Assembly: GCA_944990035.1 (NCBI GenBank)
Contig: CALYLX010000136.1
Span: 1,054,001 to 1,118,000 of the forward strand
Reading direction: 5' to 3'
Source of the DNA: Clitopilus passeckerianus
Taxonomy: Eukaryota > Basidiomycota > Agaricomycetes > Agaricales > Entolomataceae
DNA length: 64,000 nucleotides
The position numbers and the translations under genes are program-made. This document shows, piece by piece, positions 44,901 through 55,800 of the stretch (within the stretch, counting starts at the first letter, position 1; every line of letters starts with the position of its first letter). The notes under the pieces were generated by a model. It was given only the letters and a program-made list of their open reading frames with translations, did no database searches and had not been told where the DNA came from.

Positions 44901-47900
44901 GGGAAGTCGTCAATCTTGACCGCGGAATCGACGGCAAGGTCAACCTTGAGGTTTGCCAAAGTCTTCAAAATAGCACCAGCTGCGTCGAACTGCTTGCCGC
45001 TAACACAGGTAGGTGCGTTAGTGTCGACTGTGGTCTTAACTGGTGGCTTGTAATCCGGGTTCTGAACGATGAACTGGAAGAGTTGAGCCAAGGGTCCAAG
45101 GTCGACATGATTCTCTTGAGAAGCGAGGGTAAGGAGCTGAATGATTGCAAGGGGCTGTGTATTATATTGAATTGGCAAGTTGGGCGAAGTGACGGAACCG
45201 TGACCATCAGCGTGAATTGGGTGCGCCGACGCGTCGATGTTGTTGATCTTTCCAATCAGAACACCGTGATAAGTGGCGGTAGCGCCGATCTTGAGCAGGT
45301 TGATGGATGCCGTGAAAGGGTTGGCCAGCGTGAACGACGTTTGCGCCACACCGGTTTGAACAATGTCGATCGGAAAGACGAGAGAAGCACTCTGGATGAG
45401 GGTCTTGTTCAGAGCGGGAATCGTGACAGGAGAAAGCCGGATCTGGGATAGGGCTTCCTGCAAGGACTGTATTGGTGTGGAGCCAGTAGTGCCCGCAATG
45501 GTAGTATCAACATCGACACCTTGAATATAGTTCTGTAACAGGGCACGACCAGCACCCGTCGCCGAACCCTGCGGAGCGTAGTGGACGTTGATAGGATACG
45601 ACTTGGCGCCGGGTACGATGACCAAGTCGTTGATAACAGCAGCACCAATTGTTTGACCTTGGTATTGCAGGGAGAAAGAGACGTCGTCGGTGCCAATTGT
45701 CAAGTTACTTGGGTTGAACAGGGCGCTGTTAGCTTTGATCAAGAGATAATCGGGGTAGCCGTGGTTCACGTCCAGATCGCTGACCGTGACGCGTCTGGTG
45801 TTCAGGCCCTGGAGCCCATCGATATTGGAGTCAACAGCGAAGTCAATGCCCTTGAGCGAGAGAGTCCCGACGGCTGTCTTAGCATCGGCATTAGCGGTTC
45901 CAGAAAGGCGAAGCGTCTCTGTCTTGCCGACGGTTGTAGCCGCCACAAAGTCGTTGAAGTGCCCGTGGGCATTATCAAACACTTGCAGGGGAATATCGTT
46001 GAAGGTGAGATGGATGATGCGATTCTGGACATCGGTTTGGCTGGGCCCTTTGGGTATGGCCAACTGAGCGAAGGAGTTACCCTGGAAGCCCAGAGTGATG
46101 GTTTGCTCCAGCGCTGTAATGTCGATTGGGAAACCGAAAGGGAGTGTGAAAGCCGCATCGGTAGCCTTGCTAGAAGACGATGGGTTGTATGCGGTTTGCT
46201 GGGTGAAGTCCAACTCGAGCTGCCTCAAGTCAATCGACTTGATGATGTTCTGCTTGCCTCGATTCGGGAGAACCGTTGCAATCTTGAGTGATTTAATCCC
46301 CTCATTCAACCACGTTACCTAAGGCAAAATCAAAATAGTTCAGTCTCAATGAAAAGTATGACATACATCAGCAGAGCCTGCACTGTCTCCTTGAACTTGA
46401 ACATTGCTGTCTTTTCCCTGAACAAAATTGTTGAAGACATCGGATACCGTGGCGAGTCCTTGAGAGCTAGTTTGAGGGATAAGGCGGCCGACCAAGGGAA
46501 GATCGGAAGTTGATTGAGGTGCAAGGGTAACTTGACTAGCACTCTTGACGGGAGCAATCATGACACCATTGACATATGTGTTGAAGCCGATCGAGCTCAA
46601 CCGAATGCCAACTTGAGAGGGCTGAAGCAAAGTCAGATTTGTGTCAACATTAATCACATTCGATACTCACGTTAGAGGTGGCAGTGTCCAGGGTCAAATG
46701 AATACCACCAGAAGGGTCGTTGGAAGGAAGGTCGAATGTCTTGATCGTCACGCCGTCCTTCAAGCCGTTGAAACCCTTCAAAGTGACTTTCTTCGTGGAA
46801 AGGCTGATTCCGGGGACGCTGATGCCTGAATATAAACTTAGTTGCCTCTAGCAGAAAGCAGAAGAGGTTAACTTACCCAATGCAGTGACGGTGAGGTTGT
46901 CACCAGAGATTTCCCAATCGAAAGATTCTTCGGTCAAAAGAACCTTGGTGAAGTCGGTCAAGTGGGCCACATCGGCAACTTCAAAGGCGGAATCAGCATC
47001 GATGGAGCCACCGACGTCTCCGGTAACCTTGACGTCCTTCATGGCGATTTTGCCCAGAGGCTTCCCGCCCCATGAAACAATTAGGCCAGAAGGGAAGGAG
47101 ATAGTAGCGTCAACTATGTATCGTGAGTCGAATGGTCCAAGGTGGAAACATGGATGAACTGACATGGTCCAGCATTGGTGATGCTACCCTTGAGCCTGGA
47201 ATCTACGAAACATTCAATCCGTGTTGGGGTAAGCCAGACCGGGGACTACGCACTAAAGGAGTTTTGCTTGGGATCTTGGATAAGGACTGAGTCGATACTA
47301 GAGCAATTTCAGACGTTTGACCAAAACTAGAAAAGCTGAGATCCTTACCCAAGAGATGAGCCACTGACGATCTTTTGCACGATTGGCTGAGCAAGAATTG
47401 GGAGGATCAAGTTAAGGCTGTCGTCTGTCTTAGTGGGGACTGCTGTCTGAGTGTATTGCAGCGAGGTCTGGTATTCGCCAATCAGCAGTTCAGTTGTCAG
47501 TTCCACATCCGATTGTAGCTTTTTGAAGGCGGTGTCAACAAAGCTGGGCAGGTTGAAACCCCTGTATGTAGTGAGATGACTGCAAATGGTGGCTTGAAAC
47601 GACAACTTACTCGAATAACTGCCTGCTTTGTCTGGGTTCGACCAGGGCGCGAGAAGAGGGGCCGGAAGTCAAGGCATAAGTAATCCCTCCCAATTTAACG
47701 ATTCCATCGAGAGGTTCAGGGTTAAGACCTGCATCAACAGCGAGCGCTCGGGTAAGGGCGAAGAGCACAGAAGGATCAAAGTTCATGTTGAGGTCCAGAG
47801 AAGGAGATTGTGTAGTGGACTTCGGTGCCGACTTAAATCCGGTGGTGGAATCAATAGTGCCCAAAGAGAGCCCGTGAGCCTTGACAGTCGAAGTAATCTT

Positions 47901-50506
47901 GGTGATTTGGAGAGGGGAGGTGAACGGATTGACCAGGTTGACGGATACATGACTGATGTTATTCGTCTTTCCGGTTGTAGACAAGACTGTAGACGTGGTT
48001 AGAGGTGATATCTTGAAGTCGTAGAGATTGCTACTTGCTTGTGAGACTGGCGGCCTCTAGCAAGCTGGTGTTCAAGCCAGGAAGGGTGACAGGAATAGCC
48101 AAAGTCTTGAAAGCTTCGACCAAAGATGCGACCTTTGAGCTTTGGTCATATCCAGCGATGGTAAGGTTAACATCTACGCGGGAAATGAGATCAGGAACAT
48201 GATGAATAGTTATCTGGAGATGTAGTCCGACCTTTCTTGCCAACGAATTCATTGAGAGTTTGCTGTCCTTGAGGGCTGCTGTTTGCCTGAAAGGCGTGTT
48301 AATTCTCCCTCCGACACAATGAGAACGGCTTGAGTTTGACTTACGTCGAAATCTGAAGTGGCCCGGATGGTGTTATTGCCTCGATTCAAGGTAAAGTTGG
48401 ACAGAAGCGTAGTTCCGAGCGGAACACCATCCCTGATGAGTTGTAGGCCTACGTAGCACTAGATGAGTAGGCAGTTCTAAAACGTGAGCAACACACGGAC
48501 TGAGATCTCCGGTGGCCAAATCGAGGCTGGAAGGGTTTTCAATCGCAACTAAAGGAAACGATCAGTGCCCGTTCTGGTATGCCGCAGTTAAGCCGCAAAA
48601 ATGCCTCACCTTCAATGGCAAGGTGGATGGCGCTTTGGGAACCACCAGTGACGTCAACATTGTTGATGAATGTTCGGCCCTTCAAACCGCCTAAACCCTT
48701 CAAGCTCGTTGGAACATTGACCTTGATGGGATCGAGTGTGAGTTGACCAAGGCTGGTGTTGGCAATGGTGCGAGACTGGCCAACGAGCCTGAAATTCGCT
48801 GTATCTTGACTGGTGAGGTCAGCATTGAACGCCGAAAAGGCAGTATGCTGAGGATCGGGACAGCTAAGGCGAGTGTCTTTGATGGAAATGTTGATGTTGC
48901 CTTCAGTGTCCGTGGGGCTTAGAACGGCGATTTTGGACGTGGAAGCACCAAGGGGTGTCGACAAGCCAGCAACAAGGTTGTCATTGCTGACAATGTTGAA
49001 CTGGTTCTCAATCTGGCCGATCGCGAGGTTGAATCCGAAGGGAAGTTTGATGGCGGCGGTAACGGAGTCACTGTTTGCTAGTGGGTCCCAGGCATGGCTC
49101 TCGTCGAATCCAAGTTGAAGGTTCCCGATGTTGATCGTTTGGATAGGGCTGATGGGACCGGGAGCTTTGAAGGGTACATTGAGCGAAAGCTGCTGCAGGC
49201 CCGCGCTCAACCACGATATTGCGGTGCCGTCAGCTTGAAGAGTTGAAACGCCTTTGGCAATAACCGGAGATGATTCGCCGTTGAGGTAGCTGGTGAAAAG
49301 CTGTGACACTTTCTGCAGCTCACCGGCGTCAGTATGAGGCGCCAGAACGCCAGAAAGAACAATTGAATTGTTCCCGGGATTCTATCAAAGGCATTAGGGT
49401 GGGAGGCACCACAGAAGCGGGAAACGTACAATGACTGTGTCAGTACTAGTTCCTCTACCCAGTGGCACGCCTGCATAGCTCAAATCAAAGATTACAGTTC
49501 CCAATGTCAACGAGAATGGGCTAGGGTTACTGAGAATTGTCGTGGTCTTAAAGTCGATGCCTCCATTTGGGTTATCACTAGGAAGGGCCAAATCTTGTAG
49601 GAAGACATTGTTATCAAAGCTATTGAAACCTGAAACATGTGGTCAGTCATCGGGGGACCATGATTTATTCAGTGCCCTCACCCTTGATCACGAGGACTTT
49701 GTCGAAAGAGATCCCTTTTGCAACCGGGAACTTCAAGGCATGAGCCTTAAGGTTCTTGCTTTGCAATCGCCATTTGAAGCTTGACGAGGTGATCAAAAAC
49801 CCAGAGAATCGCGAGAACGCATCCGGATCGGTGATCTGGAAGGTCGTATTTTGGTTGATATCAGCTCTACTCTTCTTCGAGTAGAGGGGGGAAAGTGTCA
49901 TCGTGCCGATGTGGGTTTCTGTCTTTTCGTCCTCAACCCAAGAGACTTCGACAGGCTCAGTAAACTCGATTGTAGCGGGGATTTTGCCAGTGTGAGCGAC
50001 CTGTGGACAACAATATTAGACCTCCTTGCGAACTTACACAGAGGAAACCTACATTTCCTTGCAGAGTCAGAGCAAAGCTGTAGAGAGGTAAGCCTCCTGA
50101 CGTAAACCCCTGAATGAAAGCTTACCTGTTGTTTTGCGGTTGCGTGATAATAGCCTTCTGAACGTCCAATGTCGATTTCTTGACGATAGTTTGAACAATT
50201 GCTCGAACGACAGGGAAGAGCAGAATGAACAGGAGGGCAATGCCGAGCAGCCCACCGACAATGGCTGCAATTATGAACCATTTCTTCTTGTAGAAGGGCT
50301 GTTGTGGTTCAGTGGTTGCAGCTGTAGTCGTGGGCACAGTGGATTCGTTGTAGCCTGCGGGGGCAGCCTCATGGCCTATCCACACGGTTTAGATGGAAGA
50401 AACGCGCGTTATTGAACTATAGCTCACCTCTCAACGAAGCCCCGCTGTGAAGACTGCCATAATCAATGCCGCTACTGCGCCGAGCAGGTCTTAGTTCCTC
50501 CATCAT
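41939..50506 (-). CDS. Giant single-pass membrane protein of DUF3712 (Tag1-like) repeats, 2,390 aa
   Basis: Twenty-seven exons, all in phase: 50428-50506, 50126-50375, 50053-50077, 49682-50000, 49430-49629, 48610-49381, 48501-48548, 48345-48448, 48232-48286, 48039-48173, 47611-47986, 47349-47561, 47254-47297, 47164-47202, 46874-47113, 46671-46825, 46367-46621, 44302-46318, 44187-44231, 43871-44130, 43629-43814, 43328-43577, 43086-43276, 42947-43030, 42760-42889, 42607-42695, 41939-42550. A 58-residue N-terminus ends in KKK, then one membrane helix (about 59-82), so a type II protein with a lumenal/extracellular body of over 2,000 residues. The body repeats beta-rich units, e.g. SWLSxxxxxLxLxVTLPG near residues 347, 632, 1104 and 1855, and NDPxGGIHL. 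A Ser/Ala/Pro/Glu-rich tail ends it. The family includes yeast vacuolar Tag1 (autophagy termination). The intron 47987-48038 has a GC donor. Confidence 0.85.
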
Positions 50507-51552
50507 CGCTCTGTATGTGCCTGCAGATTGCAAACACCAAAGCCGTCAAGGAAACACGAAGAACTACAAAAGGAAAACCGTGGGCGCATTGAAATTTGGT
50601 ATATAAACGGAGGCCTGCTCGATTACTGAACCCAGGAGATCCGGGAACTCGGTTTGGTTACATCAGAACTGAAGAACCCAGGAACAAGGAGAGGTGGCAC
50701 ATGGTGAAGGTGGAGATATCAATCAAGAGTAGAGATTCCCTGCCATTCAAGGTGATGAAGATCAATATAACCCGCGTTCACGAGACCTTTGTGTCCTAAA
50801 AAAAGGATCAAAACGTCACTATCGGCGTCCAAACCGTGGCGCAAGACTATCGACCATCCATGCTTTCAAAACTTGCCTTCCATTATCCTCCAAGAATGAC
50901 TCTATTGCCTCCTTCGACAGTTCAATTCATCAGTCATCTCCATCGCTAAACATAACCAAATATCCGACTCGACGACGTCGTAACCACATGCACAGGGGAA
51001 CCTAGTTCCCACAGATCACAGGAGCACAACCACGGCTGCAATCATGTTGCCTGTGCACGGCCATAACGAGAAATTTTTGACGGCGCATTAATGAAGAGAA
51101 GGTGTAGTCTATAATATTGTGATTAAGCTCCAGCCAATCAGAAATCGAATAAAACCTCCTACATGAGGGCAACAAACAAGTTCTGAGCTGGTTGCAATGG
51201 TTGTGGGGAACGGTGATTGCGAGAGGCGCCCCGCAACATCGAAAACCCCGCATTTCTCCACCTCCGCAACCCCGCCAAGGGTCCATTGACCATCTGGACG
51301 GTTTTCAGACGATATCTTGAACGCGTTCCGTTCGACCATCAAACCCCTGCTCCGACAGGATTGGTGATATTCACATGGAATCATGGCATTTTCACGTTCA
51401 TCATACCACGTCCCATGACATTCGGTGGCTGAATGCTTCTCTCATATTGATTCCAGAAGTTGTCAGATCTAGGGCAGAACCTCAATTTCTTAAAATCTTA
51501 TTACAAAATACAAATATAGAATACCAGTTGACTTCATGTTGAAATGCCGAGT
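50507..51552. other. Intergenic region upstream of the DUF3712 gene
   Basis: The longest gene-free gap (1,046 bases): DUF3712 promoter at the left, 3' flank of the next gene at the right. Short open frames lack coding signal. A TATATAAA near 50600 points the wrong way for the minus-strand gene. Confidence 0.5.
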
Positions 51553-52431
51553 TCAAACGGGTGCAATCGTCGACTCTTCGTTGAAAACACCAGTTTCGGT
51601 TCTTTCGGGCCTGTTGTCGTTTTCGTTATTGACCTCGAAAGAACCGTCTTTCTCCGCCTGGGAGCTCGTCGAAGGTGCGTCACTCAAGGCAGAATCTGCC
51701 CGTTTAATCGGTCCTCTTGATCGTGTGAGACGTCGTTCCACTGGCTCCTCTGACATATCGCGTAGGGTCGTTCTTGTCTCCACGTCGTCGTTATCTCCAA
51801 GTTGATTCTGTTGTGTTTTCACAGAGCCTCTCGCGCGTCTGGCAGGGTAAGCGCTGTCCTCATCCGGATCTTTGCGTTTGCGCTTCGTGCTGCCGCCGCC
51901 TGATCGCCGTTTTTGGGTGCCTGGTCCGCCCTTGCCGTCGGTCTCTGCTTGAGCGGCCATACTCAATGCAATGTTGCCCTCCTCAGCGCCACTTTCGGGC
52001 GGTAAACGCAATGCAGCAAAATCTTTTTCTTTTCCTGGTGGAATGGGAAGTCCAGCGGTAGTGGGATCGAAAGGAGGTAAAGAGGCTGCAAACCTCCCCA
52101 GTGGGTGATATAGGGGAAGGCGGTCCTGCCAAGATGGGACTCTGAATTTCGAGCATCGCTTGAGTGACGCCGGGGTAGGAGTCCCGTTTGGCGATGGCAG
52201 AGTCCTTGACACAGGAGTGGGAGAAGTGGGAGTCGCTGATTTTGCAGAGTGGGATGGGGATCGGTTCTGCCTTTGAGTGGTCTTTAGAATATAGGGCCGT
52301 GTATTGGACAGTTCCTTAGAAGGCGAATGGTACGTGATTACGGGTTTTCGGCGCACTGGAGATGTGGGAGATGATAGCGTAATTGGGTCGACCTGGGTAC
52401 CACCCATAGCAGAGGTACTGAAACACGACAT
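51553..52431 (-). CDS. Hypothetical disordered, Arg/Lys-rich protein
   Basis: A single open frame of 292 residues from the first true ATG (52431); a second ATG at 52407 (MGGTQVD) is equally possible. The family is not recognised. The N-terminal third is Ser/Thr/Pro-rich with TPTP-like repeats. A compact, possibly conserved core near the middle reads KFRVPSWQDRLPLYHPLGRF followed by LPPFDPTTAGLPIPPGKEKD. After it come clear nuclear-localisation-type basic stretches (TKRKRKDPDED; ARRARGS) and an acidic end. Composition suggests a nuclear protein, for example a chromatin or cell-cycle substrate with many S/T-P sites, but this is inference. An intron-free gene is unusual for this window, so further 5' exons may exist. 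Confidence 0.55.
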   Translation of the reverse strand: MSCFSTSAMGGTQVDPITLSSPTSPVRRKPVITYHSPSKELSNTRPYILKTTQRQNRSPSHSAKSATPTSPTPVSRTLPSPNGTPTPASLKRCSKFRVPSWQDRLPLYHPLGRFAASLPPFDPTTAGLPIPPGKEKDFAALRLPPESGAEEGNIALSMAAQAETDGKGGPGTQKRRSGGGSTKRKRKDPDEDSAYPARRARGSVKTQQNQLGDNDDVETRTTLRDMSEEPVERRLTRSRGPIKRADSALSDAPSTSSQAEKDGSFEVNNENDNRPERTETGVFNEESTIAPV

Positions 52432-52872
52432 GCATCTGAATACATTGTTCCTTGAGGATATGCGATATGGGCACACCTAGAACACTGTTGGCGTATGCTT
52501 TCCACTTTTTTCCGCAAGATTCGGGAGCTGTAACTCGGTCGTTGGGCCGTTACACCTTCGGCCTGCCTGATATGATTGATGAGAACAACAACGACACTGA
52601 CTCAGTGTGATGAGCATTCAGCAGGGTAGCCTCGAATGAAGATGGTGAACGCTTGGAATATCGACAGGAGTGACATGAAGCATGGACCAAATCAGAAAGA
52701 TTGTGTTCCGCCAACTCAGACTGATCAGCTTCCACGTGGAGGTCACATCTTTGCCGACCACTTCCTTAGGCTAATTCGCGAACTCTTTACAACACTGTGA
52801 GTTCCTCGGAGAGAGTCAAGCAAATCTACATTCTAACAAATACACAATATAGATAGTTATAACCGAGCAACA
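52432..52872. other. Intergenic region between sacsin-like gene 3' end and 51.5-kb gene start
   Basis: 441 bases, the 5' flank of the disordered protein gene. It may hide an upstream exon of that gene. No motif recognised. Confidence 0.4.
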
Positions 52873-55800
52873 TTAGGCAGCTAGAAGTTGTCCCAAATTC
52901 ATCAGGTGCTTCTCACAGATGGCGGAGAAATAGAACTCGTGCTCCGAGTTATGCGGTTGGACGAGGTTGTGTGCGATCTCGTGGGCGAGGGTAAAATACC
53001 TAGAAGGAGTAAAAGATCGATTCATTCACGGAACAGACAGGATCTGCGTTGGTACGAACCATGAGATGTACGCTGTGTTTAGATTGCCGGCAAGAACTTC
53101 GGAATCGTCTGTTACGAGTAAGTCAATAGAGTGAAAGCGGGACGATTGGTATGACGCACGCCATTCCTGGTAATACCGAAGATTTAGGAATATACTACCA
53201 TTGCGATTGAAAGCAATCAGCGTCCCACCCAAATCGTAGAAAATATGCATGCTGGTGAGAGGCACGTCGTAGACTCGGGCAAGCTTCGTGGCAAGATACA
53301 CGAATCGACTAATGGAATCCTTCTGTAGGAAAACAAAGTCCCTTTGTTCAGGTACATCTGACAGGAATATCAGGGATAGCAATGGACAGGCTTTATGAGA
53401 AGCTCCCACCATATGAAAGATATATCTTGATCTTTCCCACTTCCCCTAGAATGACATTCGGCTTTTGAACCACATTACATTGAGAAACGAGTAACTCACC
53501 AACACGGTTCAGATCTCCTACCCTCCCTGAAATGTCACAGTAGCCTTCGTTAAGAGATTCCCTTATTTGACGCATTTCTTCTCTATTTCTCAAGAGGTTG
53601 CCGGATTCGGGTCGGCATGCTTTGACAGCCATGTCAATGTTTGAGGCTGGTTCGAACGGGTAAGAATGTGTAGAAACCGGCAAGTGACCCTATGATACCT
53701 ATATTGCTCAGTGGTGTCGCCCTTGTTCCCCTGGTATTTGTCGGTTTACCCTCTTCGGCCAGAGGTCTGGTTGAAGGGGGAGGAATGGCTGGAGGGAGCT
53801 CTGGGGCGAGAGATGGCTTCCTCGAAAACAACTTCTTGATGCTGTTTGTAGCAGGTAGTGGTGCTGGTGCCGGTCGTCTGGTTGAGTTCGTGGTCGACAG
53901 CGAAGAAGAATCTTTTTCGGGAAGGGAAGGCAGCGATGTGGGTGAATCTAGCCTATCATATTGCGCTTTGGAGAGCAACTCCGCCTTCTCTGCCCTTTTA
54001 GCCGCCTCGGCAGCCCTCTGTGCTTGCTGCTGACGAAGGATTCTGTCAACTATCACAAGAATCAGCAACATCGGACAAATGGACAATAACATTCCACATT
54101 CGTACCATTGTAACCTCGCCGTTTGAGCGCTTTGAGGTCGGTCGAGAGTATGGTCATGAACAGAAGGGCATCATTCGCCCTCGGGGACTCAAAGATGAGA
54201 CGATTTAAAGATAGAGCCACCCTGCGTCAGAAGTCAGGCCGTTGGTGGAAGGAGCCAGATGAGTTCAACTCACTCATACATATCAATCTGTGCATTTCCG
54301 GCTATGGCGAGCTCGATGGCGCCATATCTGCTTGGCCGGCGTGCAAGCGCAGAGACTTCCTGCTTTCGAGACAGTCGTAGGTCGCCAAAGGTCAGAGATT
54401 TGTTGACCGTCAGCTTGCCGTATGTTCTGACGGTAAAGTTGTCCGGTGATGTCAACCAGGAGTAAGTTACCCTCGTCCGGGCGTGACTGTGCTCATGAAG
54501 GAAAAGGGGAAGACGTTCTAGAACAAGAGCGCGGATGTCCAGTGCGGTTTTCGAGTCCTTGATTTCAGAGCTGGTCTGGTAATCTTCAAGGACAAGAGCA
54601 CTCAGCCGTTTGGAACCGAGCTCAGCGTAGAAAGCTAAATTGTCGCATAAGTAAAGTGAGCTTGACATCCCAATTGCTTGTTACCTTCTAAAATGTCCTC
54701 TTGCGGTGCTATGAAGAGAGAATCACCGAATGCCTGTAGGCCGTGGGTGTCGTCGGCAATGACAATTTCCGAAGGTTTCTTCAGGTCGTATTCCAACTCG
54801 AAATCCTCTTCGTAGTCTTCAAGGTCTGCTTTTTCATCCCCCTTGCGTGCCTTGCGCCTCGACCCTAGCAGGACAGGTGCCACCCTCATGCGACTCATCG
54901 TGGCAGACTTCAACATTCGCTGGTTGACAGCGAGGTTCCGTAACTCGGACAAGAACCTAGAGTCCGCGATAAGTGTTGTAAAATGTCTAAGTCAGAAGCA
55001 CAAGGGCTCTTACTGGATTGGTCCTTCAGCAGATTCATAGAATCCATGAGGGTTATCGAGTAGGACGAGAGCGACCTCATCCACACTGGGCTCGTGTTTG
55101 GTCCCACAAGCAGTCAAAAACCCGTTTGCAGGCTGGCCAAAGTTCACGAACACGAATAACCTTGAATGGAACTTCACTTGAGCATCTCCGCCTAAGTAGC
55201 ATTTGGATGGTGCATGATATCGAAGCGAACCCTCCTTCTTGTCGGTGACGGGAACAATCCTGATCTGTGACAATCGTTGTAATTCCACGGAGGAAAAGTC
55301 TATAGCAAATTAGAGTGCGATCACGAGAGATATACGAGTTTCACACCTGAGATGCGTGCAGAAAGTATGCTGAACCATGTTCGTGCTTCAGCTTCAGAAC
55401 TGGGGGGCTTCTTTTCTAGAGCCTCAACAATCCTATGGCTGATGGGGTGTTGGGAGATCTTCAATTTCGCAACTGCATCCGGCCGAAGGCTCGGGCTTGT
55501 GACCAGAAAGCCGAAATTTGCCCAGTCGGAATTCCAGACGACCTGGGAATATTGTAGATGTGTTTGACACCGGTAGAACTTATCTTACCTCTTTCAGAGT
55601 GCCCAAGCAGGCCTCAGAACCTCTAATGGATGGGATGAAAGGGATTTCGCCAAATTTCGAGGGCTCATAATCCTTGTAATGAGTATGCATATGATCAAGC
55701 AGGTACTTGAGTGCGTTGTTTCGGATCTAGACAGATGCGCATTAGGACATCCGGGAACGAGGTATGCAGAACTTGAAATACCTTAGAATCGGTACTGGCA

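Noticed and set aside
44804..45451. 215-codon + strand frame, and other + strand frames at 45581-46291, inside the DUF3712 gene
   Set aside because: Antisense to a 2-kb exon with clear repeats and phase-consistent neighbours; typical shadow frames.
50596..50799. Open frame of 67 codons and a TATATAAA upstream of the DUF3712 gene
   Set aside because: No protein signal; the TATA-like element has the wrong orientation for the only nearby gene.
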